Part shown: piece by piece, positions 1 to 11,680 of the stretch | Layout: every line of letters starts with the position of its first letter | How positions within the stretch are numbered: the stretch's first letter is position 1 | Assembly: GCA_027627225.1 (NCBI GenBank) | Contig: CM051025.1 | Coordinates: forward strand, 52,574,181-52,638,180 | Source: Congeria kusceri | Taxonomy: Eukaryota; Mollusca; Bivalvia; Myida; Dreissenidae | Reading direction: 5' to 3' | Length of the DNA: 64,000 nucleotides | The notes under the pieces: model-generated | Databases searched by the model: none | The model's input: only the letters and a program-made list of their open reading frames with translations | Told to the model about the DNA's origin: nothing | Made by a program: the position numbers and the translations under genes

Positions 1-24
1 AATAAACGGACGTTTTTTTTCCAG

Positions 25-567
25 GTATTCGAGTTGGAGCGATGCAAGCAAGTAAAGAAATTACTTCCGAACCGGCCAACAAGCGACATCAGTTCAATAC
101 GACTGTCTCGAAACGGAGAGCACGCGGTGTTCATCGACACCGCCCCGGCGCCGTGCATAAAGGTATGCAGAATCTCAGACAACCAGATTACATCGCAAAC
201 CTTCCTACACTGTGTGCCTGAAGTCATTGAAGTTATTCCTTCGCTGAACATTTTCGTCGTCATCGAGAAGGACAACAAGAAGCTCTTCCTGTTATCCCTC
301 TGCGACGGATCTGCCCGGCAGGTGGACTACGACTCCCGGGAGACGCGCATCCAGCGCATCCTGGGCGTGAAACTTGGGGAGGAGTGCTTCAAATACCAGC
401 TCTCCGAGAAGACCAAGGAAGCGCTGAAGGACATCGCGGCGGCGCAGCAGGTGAAGCACATGACGCTTACGCAGAGGCAAGCGTCCATGCTGCAGACGAG
501 CGTCAGACGAACCGTCAGCGGGAGGCGGATCAAGAAAAACCACAGCGCCTCATGTCAGATTCTGTAA
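25..567 (+). CDS. 3'-terminal coding exon of an unidentified protein, possibly beta-propeller/WD-like (partial)
   Basis: A pyrimidine-rich tract ending in AG at 23-24 is a clear splice acceptor, and the frame then stays open for about 180 codons to TAA at 565-567. The upstream exons lie outside the window, so the apparent start codon inside the exon is not a real start. The first part alternates short hydrophobic strands with polar turns (for example SIRLSRNGEHAVFIDTA and VIEVIPSLNIFVVIEKDNK). This resembles WD40 or other beta-propeller blades. The last ~60 residues are basic and helical (KEALKDIAAAQQVKHMTL, then a run of Arg/Lys) and end in a Cys-containing tail. Base composition is clearly more GC-rich than the flanks, which supports coding. 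I do not recognise the family. A NACHT/WD-repeat type C terminus is possible but is only a guess. Confidence 0.6.
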   Translation, partial: VFELERCKQVKKLLPNRPTSDISSIRLSRNGEHAVFIDTAPAPCIKVCRISDNQITSQTFLHCVPEVIEVIPSLNIFVVIEKDNKKLFLLSLCDGSARQVDYDSRETRIQRILGVKLGEECFKYQLSEKTKEALKDIAAAQQVKHMTLTQRQASMLQTSVRRTVSGRRIKKNHSASCQIL

Positions 568-1173
568 ACACAGTGTGCCAGATTCTGTAAATACAGAATG
601 ATGGTTGCTCATTGTTGAACATTGTTGTTCAGTATTTTTGTAGAAATATTATATTTATTTAAAAGAGGGCATTCGATATTATGATCGATTCGGATTTATG
701 AATAATAGCTGTAAAAGATAGTTGGTTAGGATAATGGATTGGGAGACAGACAAAATAGCCATAAGATATTTGTGTAACTAAACGTTGTTTGATTTCGATT
801 GATATCATTAGCGCTCATCCTAAAGCGTGTTTTATTTGGATTGCGTAGAGTTTGGGATAGAAACAGTTGGGATAGGTCGGTAACGTTAGAATGTGTGAAA
901 GATAACGCGCTCCTGATTGGACCACATATGAATTGTCGTCTGCTAAATTTGGGTGTGAGGTAGTTGTCGTGTAATCAGTTCTATATATCCGCTTATTTTC
1001 CCAACGGGAAGATGGAATGATTGATGAGGCTACATTTTTATTTGTCAGCAAAAAGCAAAACTATGTTTATCCTTTGGCGGTTAAACACTGATACATTATT
1101 AATGTTATTGTTATAATCATTATTAATTATAATTATTATTATCATTATAATCCGTATGATGATTATTATTATT
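568..1173. other. Probable 3' UTR and AT-rich intergenic DNA
   Basis: This begins directly after the stop codon of the first gene and is AT-rich with (TTA/ATT)-type low complexity near 1100-1170. I see no canonical AATAAA in its first half. The polyadenylation site of the first gene is not resolved. Confidence 0.4.
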
Positions 1174-2122
1174 AACCAAATTTTTCGAAGAAAAATTTAG
1201 GTTATTAGATTGGGGTATGTCGTTGTGCGGGCGGGCGGGGTGGGGGCGTCAACATTTCGTTTCCGCTCTCTAACTCGCGAACGGATTGAGATAATTTAAT
1301 GAAACTTCATAGATAGATACCTTATATCGAGACCACGCTTGGGATTGCATATGGGGTGGGTGGGGTTTAGGTAAAGGTCGCCGTTGCTAAAAATTGAAAA
1401 ACGGTTTCCGCTCAATAACTTGAGAACGCTTCGAGATATTTTAATGAAACTTCATACATAGATACCTTATATCGAGGCCTCGCTTGGAATTGCATATGGG
1501 GTGGGTGGGATCAAATCACCGTTACTAAAAATAGAAAAACGGTTTCCACTCAATAGCTTGAGAACGCATCAAGATATTTTAATGAAACTTCATGCATAGA
1601 TACCTTATATTGAGACCTCTCTTGGGATTGCATATGTGGTGGGTGGGATCAAGGTCACTGTTACTAAAAATAGAAAAAACGGTTTTCGCTCCATAACTTG
1701 ACACTGCATCGAGATATTTTTATGAACTTCATACATAGATACCTTATGTTGAGACCGTGCTTGGGATTGCATGTAGGGTGGGTGGGGTCAAGGTCTCCAT
1801 TACTAAAAATAGAAAAATGGTTTCCGCTTAATAACTTTAGAATACATCAAGATATTTAAATGAAAGTTCATACATAGATACCTTGTATCTAGACCACGTT
1901 TGGGATTGCATATGGGGTGGGTGAGATCAAGGTCAAGGTCAATGTTACTAAAACTACAAAAACGGTTTCTGCTCAATAATTTGAGAATGCATTGAGATAT
2001 TTTAATGAAACTTCATACATAGATACCTTATAACGAGACCTCGCTGAGGAATGCATATGGCAACCAGAACTTTCTTTCATTATTGTGCTGACTTTTATGC
2101 AATTCGTTCGAAAAATTTGGTT
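1174..2122. mobile_element. Non-autonomous TIR element with internal ~130-150 bp tandem repeats
   Basis: The left end AACCAAATTTTTCGAA (1174-1189) is matched exactly by its reverse complement TTCGAAAAATTTGGTT at 2107-2122. Between the ends are about six diverged tandem units. Each contains a block like GAGATATTTTAATGAAACTT, a block like ATAGATACCTTATATCGAGA, a block like GGGATTGCATATGGGGTG, and an AAAAACGGTTTCCGCTCAAT block. No long ORF is present. A second, interrupted copy with the same ends lies at 36690-38448. Short termini flanking a variable tandem core recall molluscan pearl-type elements, but the assignment is tentative. Confidence 0.65.
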
Positions 2123-3254
2123 TTCGTGGCATTTCCACGTTTCTTGTTATTATAATTATAATTGTGATATCAGTATTTAGTATATTTTGACATCGAAACA
2201 TTGTGAACGTTTATTTTATATTTACTTTAAGTGTGTTTAATTTTTATGTCAGATGTTGTATTGTTGGTGTATATAAGTCCTATTAAATTTATTGTGAAGA
2301 ACATATTGTAAATAAATAATCTGTGTAAGGTTGTTCTAATGTAAATGGATAATTTAATGATAAATGTTATTTATTTAAGGTTGTTGTTACATTTGCACTT
2401 GAAATTTCTTTGTTATTTTCATATGTTTGTAAGAATAATTATTCGCATGTTATGTCATTCGTTTTACATGTAATTACAGTATCGTGCACGGGTATGTGCA
2501 CGCGTTACACGCAATGAGTGTGAGTGCGTATTTTGAAAGTTGAGGGAAAGTTTTCTGTGATACAACTCATCCATTTACATGGAATTCGCTCAGGATTTCA
2601 AAGAAAAACATATCACAATTCTATAATGTATGTAAAGCATTTTACACGTGAAATGTTATCACCAAATATGTCTGTGATATATTTATTGTCAACCTATGTA
2701 TATTTATTGTGGTCTGAATAAGTTATAATATATATTTAAATAGTTTATATTAAAGGGACATAAAAATACTTCCATTTCGTTGTTGTATTTGGTTGCAAGG
2801 CATACGTGATGTATTCGCACAAACGTCAGCGCTGTAATGTTGTTTTCAAGTCGACTTGATTTCTAACAGGATTTGACAAGGTTATCAGCTTAAGCCTTAC
2901 TTAATGTATTTTGAATGTTTTCAAATCTAAGACAGCATCTTAAGAAGATCCTGTTGTGTATACTGAATTTATTGTTTAACACAAACCTTTCGTTTGACAT
3001 TTTGTTACACATTACGTCAACTTGTTTCACACTGTGTTAACAACATCAACACGTGATATCTATCTACCCAAAGACGCTTGTAATTTATGTGCACGACGAA
3101 TTTCTTCTTCGAAGAATATATATTATTTAAAACAAGTCGTCACATATAGAATCAACCCTCGATGACCTGTGACCTCTGAGTTACTGCTGACCTATCAACC
3201 ACCAAGCTAACTAAACACTGCATGCAGTATAATTATATATTATAAATTATTATA
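2123..3254. other. AT-rich intergenic DNA, no gene seen
   Basis: Only short chance ORFs are present. TTAAAGGGACAT at 2750-2761 resembles the end of the TIR family seen at 13018 and 24564, but I find no partner end. Confidence 0.4.
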
Positions 3255-4235
3255 CACCCATTGGAAAGCCCCTGTCCACAATCTTTGTCTAGCATGGATG
3301 GAATTTCAAATAACATGGCAAAAGTGAAAAGCACCGTGAGACGGTATGTTGTGCGCACGAACTAGGTTCCTAGGTCCAATGTCATGGTTAAAATTCAAGG
3401 TCAATAGTAAAATATAAGAAATAAAATCTTTAGACTTTATTCGGAGTATAATTTTGTCCGGCATGGAAGGATCTTCAAATGACTTGGAAGAAGTGATAAA
3501 TATTGTAAAACAGCATGTCGCGCGCAAGAACCAGGTTCCTATGTTGAAGGTTAACGTTACAATTCAAGGTCAAAGGTCAAATGTCAAACGTAAGAACAAA
3601 ATTCTTAAGACTTTATCCGGAGCATAATTTTGTCCCGCAATGGTTTTCAAATAACTTGGCAGAAGCATTGTTAGACCGTATGTCACGCACAAGAACAAGT
3701 TCCCTAGGTCCAAGGTACCAATTTAAGGTCAAATGTCAAATATAAAAAAGTCAATCCTTAAGACTTTGTCAAAGGGATAATTTTGTCCTACATTTAAGAT
3801 TTTTCTAATCTCTTGGCAGAAGTGATAAGCATTGTGAGAGCAAGGATCAGGTCCTTAGGCCCAAGGTCTAGGTTACAATTCAAGGCCAAAGGTCAAATAT
3901 AAGAAATGAATTCGTAAGACTGTCTGCAGCATATCTTTGTCTAGCATGGAAGGATTTTCACGAAAAAACGTGTTATAACTAATAAGAATTATGAGACAGT
4001 GTGTCGCGCACAAGAACCAGGTCACTGTGTCCAAAGTCAGTTTCACACTTCAAAGGTCACTATATTTTTAGAATCATGAAGGTGAGTTGCGCGTAGAACC
4101 AGGTCCCTAGGTCAAAGGTAAAGGTCGAATACTCAAATGTCAAATAGAATAAATAAATCTATAGGCATTTTCCAGAGCATAATTGTGTCCATAATAGGAT
4201 CACAATCATGAGGTGGTATGTCGCCATCATTACAC
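3255..4235. repeat. Diverged tandem repeat, ~165-180 bp unit, about six copies
   Basis: Recurrent blocks appear in the same order: GCATAATTTTGTCC, then GCATGGAAGGATTTTCAAAT, then GGCAGAAGTGATAAGCATTG, then CAAGAACCAGGTTCCTAGGT, then ACAATTCAAGGTCAAAGGTC, then TTAAGACTTTATCCGGAGC. Copies differ by substitutions and by loss of blocks, so the array looks old. It has no coding potential. Confidence 0.7.
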
Positions 4236-5394
4236 GAGGAAGTAAACATATAAGAACCATAACTCATAATAACACAATTTTTTATATTATCCCCCTGGAC
4301 CTTTGGTCTTGATTCTAGATTAAAGATTATAAATGGGTGGGATACTTTTGATAACTCAACTTACCTCACAGAGAGAAGCCTTGAGATAAATTAAATTAAA
4401 CAAATACCACAACTCTACCTTATCCAGTGTGTAATTGTTTCCCAATATTCATTTAATCTTTACCCCCCAAAGGGCTTATTTTGTGACAATGTCACTCTTG
4501 TAATAATTAGTATAACTATTAAAACAAAGTTATGTTGGCTTACCGATAAAAGAATGTATGCATCATCTTTAAATGTGTTTGGGCCAATAAATAAAGATTC
4601 ATTGTACAGAATTTATCGACGTTTCTTTTAACCAAACAGAGCGAATACATATACAATTTCATTGATACAAAATGTATCACGAAATCCTTTTGAATAGAAG
4701 TGGTACTGTACTAGTGTGTAATTCACATTGTCATTATTGCTACGAACATGCCAAGGGAGGTAACTGCTCCACAAAGCATCAATCACTTTCACATGATTAC
4801 ATACCTTAGGTTATCTTGCTGTCGGCGTAAGTATATATTAGAGCTTTCGAAATTACTATGAGTATATGCATTCATTGCTTTCGTCTGTAAATAAAGAAAA
4901 CATAACCTGTGCATAAATTGTTTTTTGTGGACAAATTATGGAAGAAAATGTGGGCAGAACTATAGCTCTACTGAGTTTACCTAATTTTTGATTCAATGTA
5001 CATGTAGGCATGTAACCGTTTTATGCGATATTAAAGGGTTATTCCCATGAAATAGGCCTCAAAGTGGGACAACATCATGAAATATCTGAAACTATGATAT
5101 TAGTAACGGGATGTAATAAACGTAAAAATAAGCTATATACCATGGAAAAAGTCTCTGCGCATTCTCCGAATAAAGACCATTCTACAAGTAAGGTCGTTTT
5201 TGTTTGGCTTTTTTCTTGTTTACATGTTGACATCAGAATTATGAGCATCTTCTATAACTATATATAGTTTGCACACGTATACATACAATGCAGAATAGCC
5301 GTAGATTAAATCGCCGGCGCCGACACAACCTTTTGTCATGATCATGCATCTGTTTGTTGATTTAGTTTTTAGCTGTTGTCTTGAATTGGCCAGG
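4236..5394. other. Intergenic DNA, no gene seen
   Basis: This stretch is AT-rich. The only ORF (about 67 codons from 5064) has no recognisable features and no splice context. CAATAAATAAAG near 4588 is a polyadenylation-like hexamer in isolation. Confidence 0.35.
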
Positions 5395-5885
5395 GTCCGT
5401 ATTCACCAACGCATTCTAAGACTAAAGACTAAAGAATAAACGAGGCGTGTCGTGGGAAAACCGGGCTTAACGCATGTAGGTAAAGTGTCTTTCCGCCAAC
5501 AGTGAAATTATGTTTAGAAGAGACTTCCTTAAAACAGAAAATACCATAAAAGCGGAAAGTGCCGTCCTGGATAAGCCTGTGCGGATTGCACAGGCTAATC
5601 CGGGACGACACTTTACGCACATGCATTAAACCCGGTTTTCACACGACACGTCCCAAATTTTTAAATTAGACTCGATACCCAATACGTGTGTGTTTGCAAC
5701 ATACCAGGTAACAATGTCGTTGATTTCATGAACAAATTATTCCAAATAACCGTTCGGAATGCTAAAATTAGAGTTTGTGAACACGAATAAGTATTTTAGT
5801 TAACAGTAATATTACAATATAACAGTTTCAAGACACCTGTTTATTATAAGGTCTTAAGTCTCAGTATGGATTGGTGAATACGTAC
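5395..5885. mobile_element. MITE-like TIR element with a nested foldback element
   Basis: The left end reads GTCCGTATTCACCAACGCAT and the right end reads GGATTGGTGAATACGTACC, so the termini are near inverse complements. Inside, 5442-5654 is a copy of the abundant foldback family, its left hairpin arm truncated. A shorter member of the outer family, without the foldback insert, occurs at 10893-11096. Confidence 0.6.
5442..5654 (+). mobile_element. Foldback element, copy 1 (left hairpin deleted)
   Basis: It starts with GAGGCGTGTCGTGGGAAAAC and ends with an inverse complement near GTTTTCACACGACACG. The central spacer with GAAACAGAAAATACC-like sequence and the right hairpin (CCTGTGCGGATTGCACAGG) are intact. 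The left hairpin is missing. Confidence 0.8.
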
Positions 5886-6403
5886 CAAGCTGGTTCAGAA
5901 ATAGCATTTACGACGTTTTATCGGAACACTTTAAAAAAAACAAAAAAAACATTTGTAAACAGGGCCCTTTAAATAATAATCCTACGAAAAGTGTAATTTT
6001 CTTCAGAGTGTATATAATGTGTTAAAGGGAAAGTTTCACAGGTTGTGGTTGGAAAAACATTCCTTTAAAAATGGAATTTTACAACAGGAATTTATAGAGT
6101 CTATTGAAACTATATGTATGTTATGCTGTTTAGGTTGCAACACATAATTATTTTGATATTTATTATGCCTTTGTGTCTAAAACAATACTAGGGTATGTCT
6201 ACCAGGTAGCCTTTTTATCGAAAAATAACAGATATTCGTCAAATATTACCTTTGCACAAGCAATGTGCTTTTGAAATCTTGAAATATGAACAATAAATGT
6301 ATTACAGAACTTGAACAAGTCAGTTTTAGAAAATTATTTTTCACAACAAAAACTGTGAAACCGTCATTTTAAATTGATAAAGTTTTATGAGCCGTCCTTC
6401 CAT
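5886..6403. other. AT-rich intergenic DNA, no gene seen
   Basis: No ORF above background, no RNA gene and no repeat that I could assign. Confidence 0.35.
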
Positions 6404-7176
6404 AAGGCCATACAAATTTGATTCTATGTTTAACGTCCCCATGATTTTTCGAAACCTACCAACCAGGCAGGAAAAAAACAAATAACAACTAGAGAGAAAA
6501 AACACATTTCTTTCACAACTTATTCTTGGCAGTGGTGCAAATGTTTACATGCAAAAATGTTGTAGATCATCTTTATATTGTGAAACTACTGAAATACAGT
6601 ATTTAAACTGTGTAAATTGACTACTGGCATGCTATGTTTTACAAATATTAGTACAAACACCTTTTTAATTGTTTTTTCCATATTTTTATAAGCTTTCCGA
6701 CTCGTTTGTTCACATTGTCAAAACCTACCAGCTAGAGGACGCTAAACATAGAATTGAATTGGTATGGCCTAAGCCTACCAGCTAGAGGACGCTAAACATA
6801 GAATTGAATTGGTATGGCCTAAACCTACCAGCTAGAGGACGCTAACATAGAATTGAATTGGTATGGCCTAAACCTACCAGCTAGAGGACGCTAAACATAG
6901 AAATTGAATTGGTATGGTCTAAGCCTACCAGCTAGAGGACGCTAAACATAGAATTGAATTGGTATGGCCTAAACCTACCAGCTAGAGGACGCTAAACATA
7001 GAATCGACTTGGTATGGCCTAAACCTATCAGCTAGAGGACGCTAACATAGAATTGAATTGGTATGGCCTAAGCCTACCAGCTAGAGGACGCTAAACATAG
7101 AATTGAATTGGTATGGTCTAAGCCTACCAGCTAGAGGACGCTAAACATAGAATCGAATTGGTATGGCCTAAGCCTT
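6404..7176. repeat. 50-bp tandem array (about nine copies) with an inverted related end
   Basis: From 6721 to 7176 a ~50-bp unit (core ACCAGCTAGAGGACGCTAAA followed by CATAGAATTGAATTGGTATG) repeats about nine times with only scattered substitutions and 1-bp indels. At 6404-6440 the sequence GGCCATACAAATTTGATTCT followed by ATGTTTAACGTCC is the reverse complement of a diverged unit. The array may therefore be an expanded terminus of an inverted-repeat element of about 0.77 kb. Confidence 0.75.
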
Positions 7177-7410
7177 TATTATGTGCTGTACGTGATGCTG
7201 GAATTACAGCGACTACCATGCGCTTTATGCGAACATTCGTACCGCAAATCGCGAGTCATTAACAAATTCTTCAACTTGCCGCTTGTCTACAACATACGTA
7301 AATCGTGTTTGGCATCAAAAGATTCATGTGCAAACTATCTTAATCTTGCATGAAATGAAAGTGATATATATTCACATCATTTAATAAATACAAAGATCTA
7401 CCAGTAGTAT
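7177..7410. other. Short intergenic stretch
   Basis: No gene or repeat recognised. Confidence 0.3.
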
Positions 7411-9038
7411 AAACAAGAAATGTCTTTTTAAAAAAGACAATCGGCGTTGACATTAATATTGAGATATTATTTTTACCCTACAAATTATACAAGAGGGCCA
7501 AGATGATCGGTTACTTGGCTTCTCGGACCCCAGATTTTTCGGCCCCCACCGTTATAAGCAGACTTCTCGGACCCCAGATTTTTCTGACACCATAAGAAAA
7601 ATTCTCTGATCTCAAATTTTTTGTGTGATTAATTCAATAATTATTAATATTTGTACCGTGAATAAACCGATTATACCGCCCCATGTTTTCACCAGTGATA
7701 AATGAATAACCTGAATAATTTACGTTAACATCATTATTATATAAATTTTGTCAGCCAAATTTAACAAATTTACAATGTACGAAAATAATTGTGGGAATGA
7801 ATGAAATTAATTTTGTATTAGACGCGTATAGTAATTCTTAAGAAATATACCCTACCTTCATCTTGGAAGTTATCTATGTATAATACATGTACATTTCGAG
7901 GTCCATTAATAATTTATACTGTGTATCCTAATGAAAAGCAATCTTCAGAGAACATTCAGCGCATTTGAAATAATGATGACTTCCATTTTTGATAACACAA
8001 ACATAAAATTTCATTAGACTATGGCGATTTAAAACTATATTCGGTAGGAATATGATGTATCAATGGTTTTTGTGTATAATTGGTATTGCAAATAATGTAT
8101 TAATGCTACGTAAATGAAGTAAAAGTAACATAAATAACATTTCGACGTATTCCGATACTTATATCACCACATTTTATTTATTGAAATATATCGTTTTATA
8201 GGTTGATTAAGATCTACTGAAGTAGTTGATAGAAATGTGCAATTCTAATTAATTCTTAATAGAACGCAACCGCAATTCAATTTCAAAATAACATGCGCAG
8301 TAAATTTATAAACATAAATTCCCCATTTATTGAAATATTCGCTCTTTTGATTCCCTGGACGCTAATTGATGCCCTGCCCTGGACGCTAATTGATTCCCTG
8401 GACGCTAATTGATGTATGTATAGTCTAACAGCTAGCTATAGACCGGCAGCTAAGCGCGCGCTATTTTTAGATTGATCGTGAGTGTGTTGAACTCGCTAGA
8501 ATCAATTGTAATTTATAGAGCTCGCCGTTAGTCTAAACAAAAAAGTGAATTGATTCTGGGACTGAATATAATATTCTGTTTATGACATACAATGAGAAAA
8601 TATGTTCATACTTATGCTCAGTTCTATAGTGTATATCGAGAGTATGTTTATAACTTTATTTTAAGCGCTTATGTAAACAATTATGTACATTTTAATCCCC
8701 AAAAGTATGCAGCAGTTGTTGGTATACATTAAACCATTGTTTGCATTCCCTAAAATTAGAAAATTAGCCCAATTCTATTGGCATTCAATTGCCCCGCTGC
8801 ATAATTATCAAGATTCAAGATTCAAGATTCAACATATTTATTTCGTTACTTAAACATATAAATGTTTTTCGTAACATGATCCAATGAATGATAATAATAG
8901 TCACATGACACCTTATAACATATGTACATATATACACAGTTTATAATTCTAATATGTATATAAAACAAATAACATTTATTATTTCTAGTTCGCATAGCAA
9001 AAAACTAAATTATCGCAAGAAATCTAGCTCAAAAGTTC
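7411..9038 (+). mobile_element. Dispersed ~1.4-kb repeat, copy 1, carrying a ~200-bp insertion
   Basis: It begins AAACAAGAAATGTCTTT and can be followed block by block in 61016-62472. Shared blocks include AAAAAAGACAATCGGCGTT, GGCCAAGATGATCGGTTAC, GTGAATAAACC, CATACAATGAGAAA, CTTATGTAAACAATTATGT and GCCCAATTCTATTGGCATTC. Both copies are in the same orientation. No ORF of useful length survives in either copy, so this is a non-autonomous or decayed element of unknown class. A three-copy ~28-bp tandem (CCTGGACGCTAATTGAT) sits at about 8349-8413. The insertion at 8810-9007 is described separately. Confidence 0.75.
8810..9007 (-). mobile_element. Short retroposon-like insertion with target-site duplication
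   Basis: The sister copy of the host repeat reads straight through ATTATCGCAAGAAA at 62445-62460. Copy 1 is split here by about 198 bp flanked by AATTATC on both sides (8803-8809 and 9008-9014). On the minus strand the insert ends in a (TTGAATC)n microsatellite tail, typical of some non-LTR retrotransposon or SINE 3' ends. I infer a minus-strand SINE or truncated LINE. Confidence 0.65.
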
Positions 9039-10143
9039 GCACTGTCTGAACTGTAACGTACTCTAACCACACTGCATTTCCACATAGGAATGATTAGTTT
9101 TGCACGTTGTTATGATTTCGGGTTTGTCGACCGCAACTGTTGGAATGGATAGCTATCACACTATCCGAGAAAAAATTTCTCATGGCCTCGGCCCATGAAG
9201 CTTATTATGGTGAAGAAGTATCAACAAACGAATTACATTGAAATGTTTGCTTTACATGGATTTCAACGTGTACCATGTAGATAATGCAATGCTACGTTAT
9301 TCAAGATAGAATGTTCGATTTATCGCTGTTTATCGACCAAGAGTTCTGAATCGTAGGAATCAAACCACGATGGCGTTAGCCCGAGTGGTTTAATAGCCAC
9401 GCATCAGAACGACAAAGAGTTGTTGATTGACCGATAAACAATGATAATGCGAAAAGTATTTCACTTGTAATGAGAAATACATTTTACAATGCTGCGTTCA
9501 TAATCGGGACTACGTTTTGCGTTGTTTACTGTGTTGTTTAACAACGATAATTTCTTTGTTTATTGAAAAAGCTGTACCTCCACCAAGGATGTTACGTTTT
9601 TGCCGGCATGTGGTTGTTTGTTTGTTTGTAAGCAACTTTACACAAAATGTATTAAGTTTTATTTCATTCTATGCGCTGAGAGAATTGAAAATACCAATGG
9701 ATGATAACATGACCGTATCACTCTGGGTTATGCAAAAAATAATTTTTTTTTTTTTAAACGCATGAAAAAAAAACAAAAAACATTTATGTTGATTTCAGTG
9801 TAAGATCGTATTTTATATCATGTGTGGCCATAGAATATTGATATATTAACACGCGTCATTTTAATTTAATGGTATACATCGTGCGTGATTGGATCAAATA
9901 AGTATAATTTTCGAAACATACATAAAATTAATACAACGAACAGCTAATTGTATTTGTACATACGGGGTTATACATTTTTGACACCAGTTCTTGAAATTCA
10001 GTGTTGGATTAACAAGCGATTACGGTAGATTAACAGCTTATCATCATAGGACAAAGGTAAAAGTAGGCCAAATATAACCGCAATTAACAAGAGTACTCTC
10101 GACTCCACAATCATTTGGACTTCTAGCTCGAAAATTAAATATG
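9039..10143. other. AT-rich intergenic DNA, no gene seen
   Basis: Contains homopolymer T and A runs near 9735-9780. The ~80-codon ORF from 9517 is rich in Phe/Leu from T-rich sequence and shows no domain. Confidence 0.35.
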
Positions 10144-10401
10144 GCGGGCGTGGGAAAACCGGGCTTAATGCACGTGCGTAAAGTGTCGTTCCGGATCAGC
10201 CTGTGCAGTCCGCCCAGGCTAGTCCGGGACGACACTTTCCGCTTTTATGGTATTTTCTGTTTTAAGGAGGTCTCTCCTGAACATAAATCCACTGTAGGCA
10301 GAAAGTGCCGGCCTGGATTAGCCTGTGGGGATTGCACAGGCTAATCTCGGACGACACTTAACGCACACGCATTAAGCCCGGTTTTCCCACGACACGCCTC
10401 A
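10144..10401 (-). mobile_element. Foldback element, copy 2
   Basis: The central spacer reads as TTTTATGGTATTTTCTG, so it is inverted relative to copy 1. Both internal hairpins are present but diverged. The ends are GGGAAAACCGGGCTTAATGC and GCATTAAGCCCGGTTTTCCC. Confidence 0.8.
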
Positions 10402-10573
10402 TTTAATGTCCATCGAGTAGAACCAATTATCGAGCCACAACCTGGTCGCAGTCCAGGCTAGTTCACACGTCAGTCAGCGGGTAGACGTCCAGTGTCCTTC
10501 AATGACCATGTGCACAAGGGCGGTCACTGGGCTGCGAATGGGTTAGTGTGCAATACAAATATTGGCATACATA

Positions 10574-10806
10574 GGAGGCATGTCATGGGAAAACCAGGCT
10601 TACCGGTAATGCAAGTGCGTAAAGTGTCGTCCAGGATCAGCCTATGCAATCCGCACAGACTGATTCATGACGGCACTTTCTGCCCACAGTGGATTTATGA
10701 TAAGAAAAGACGTCTTTGAAAGAGAACAAACAACAACATAAAAGCGGAAAGTGCCGTCCCGGATCACCCTGTGCGGACAGATTACGGTTTCCCACGACAT
10801 GCCTCA
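10574..10806 (+). mobile_element. Foldback element, copy 3 (diverged centre)
   Basis: It starts GAGGCATGTCATGGGAAAAC. The left hairpin is around GCCTATGCAATCCGCACAG. The right hairpin is truncated, and the end GGTTTCCCACGACATGCCTC remains. Confidence 0.75.
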
Positions 10807-10892
10807 TATCTTTTATTTTTACTTCATTCCCGCTTGTTTTGCACTTCCTGTAGGTCTGTGTCCAACTCAGCTGTGTTTATCATAGATCTAAA

Positions 10893-11096
10893 CCCGTATT
10901 CACCAACCCATTCTTAGACTTTAGAGTAAGAACTGTTCTGTTGTAAGAACGCTGTTAATTTGAATTTACTTGGTAATCACCAACTCTAATTACTGCATTC
11001 TTTTAGTTAGAATAATTATCAGTGAACGCACAAGATTTTTTGCGTTGTCTACGTCTATATTTTATTCTGAAATCTAAGAATAGGTTGGTGAATAGG
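10893..11096. mobile_element. MITE-like TIR element, short member
   Basis: The left end CCCGTATTCACCAACCCATTC and right end AATAGGTTGGTGAATAGG are inverse complements with mismatches. It is the same family as 5395-5885 without the nested foldback. Confidence 0.55.
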
Positions 11097-11680
11097 TGCA
11101 ATAATGTATTGTGCACTCTTCTTCAGACTATGTCTTTCCCAGAACTCTTTAACTACATTGGTGTGGACAATTCAGATTACATGCATGTACAGTCTCTACC
11201 AAATTGACTACTCGCGACATGCCCGTCTGTGTACCATTCGAACTACATGTTTTTGCATTATAGACCAAATTCAAATTGAAAAAAACACTTCAATTTTTAC
11301 TCTTTGCATTATTTTATTCTAAATAACTGCTTAAGAACAGCTACTGTATATAAGCCCTTAATAAACAAAGGTTCAGTAGATTTATATATGTCCAGTTTAG
11401 AACTACAGAAATACACGACAGCATCCACCGAAGAAAATGTCACTCTTAGACCTACCATGCAAACTACATGGTTGTCTACACTTTGTTTCTAGATCAACAT
11501 GTCCGTGTGTTCATTATACATCATAGTCACCTCTTCTGTTAGATGTACTTTTCAGATGACTAAATAAAATTGCAATATTCCGGTGGGCATAGAGTGTTAG
11601 AATAGACTGTCATGAAGTCCTGTTAGTATGAACGGGTTGTCCTTTCATAGACTATAGACTATAGGTGTACATTTCAGATG
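11097..11680. other. Intergenic DNA grading into the 46-bp array
   Basis: There are only short overlapping ORFs and no gene. Loosely related TGTACA/CATAGAC motifs appear from about 11600. Confidence 0.35.

Noticed and set aside
6716..7176. CRISPR-like regular repeats
   Set aside because: The repeats are contiguous 50-bp direct units with no unique spacers, in a eukaryotic genome.
10044..10719. Several short ORFs with a shared [19 protein letters not shown] string, recurring at 5429, 15022, 26579 and 51045
   Set aside because: They are conceptual translations of the foldback element hairpins. The similarity reflects the DNA repeat, not a protein family.
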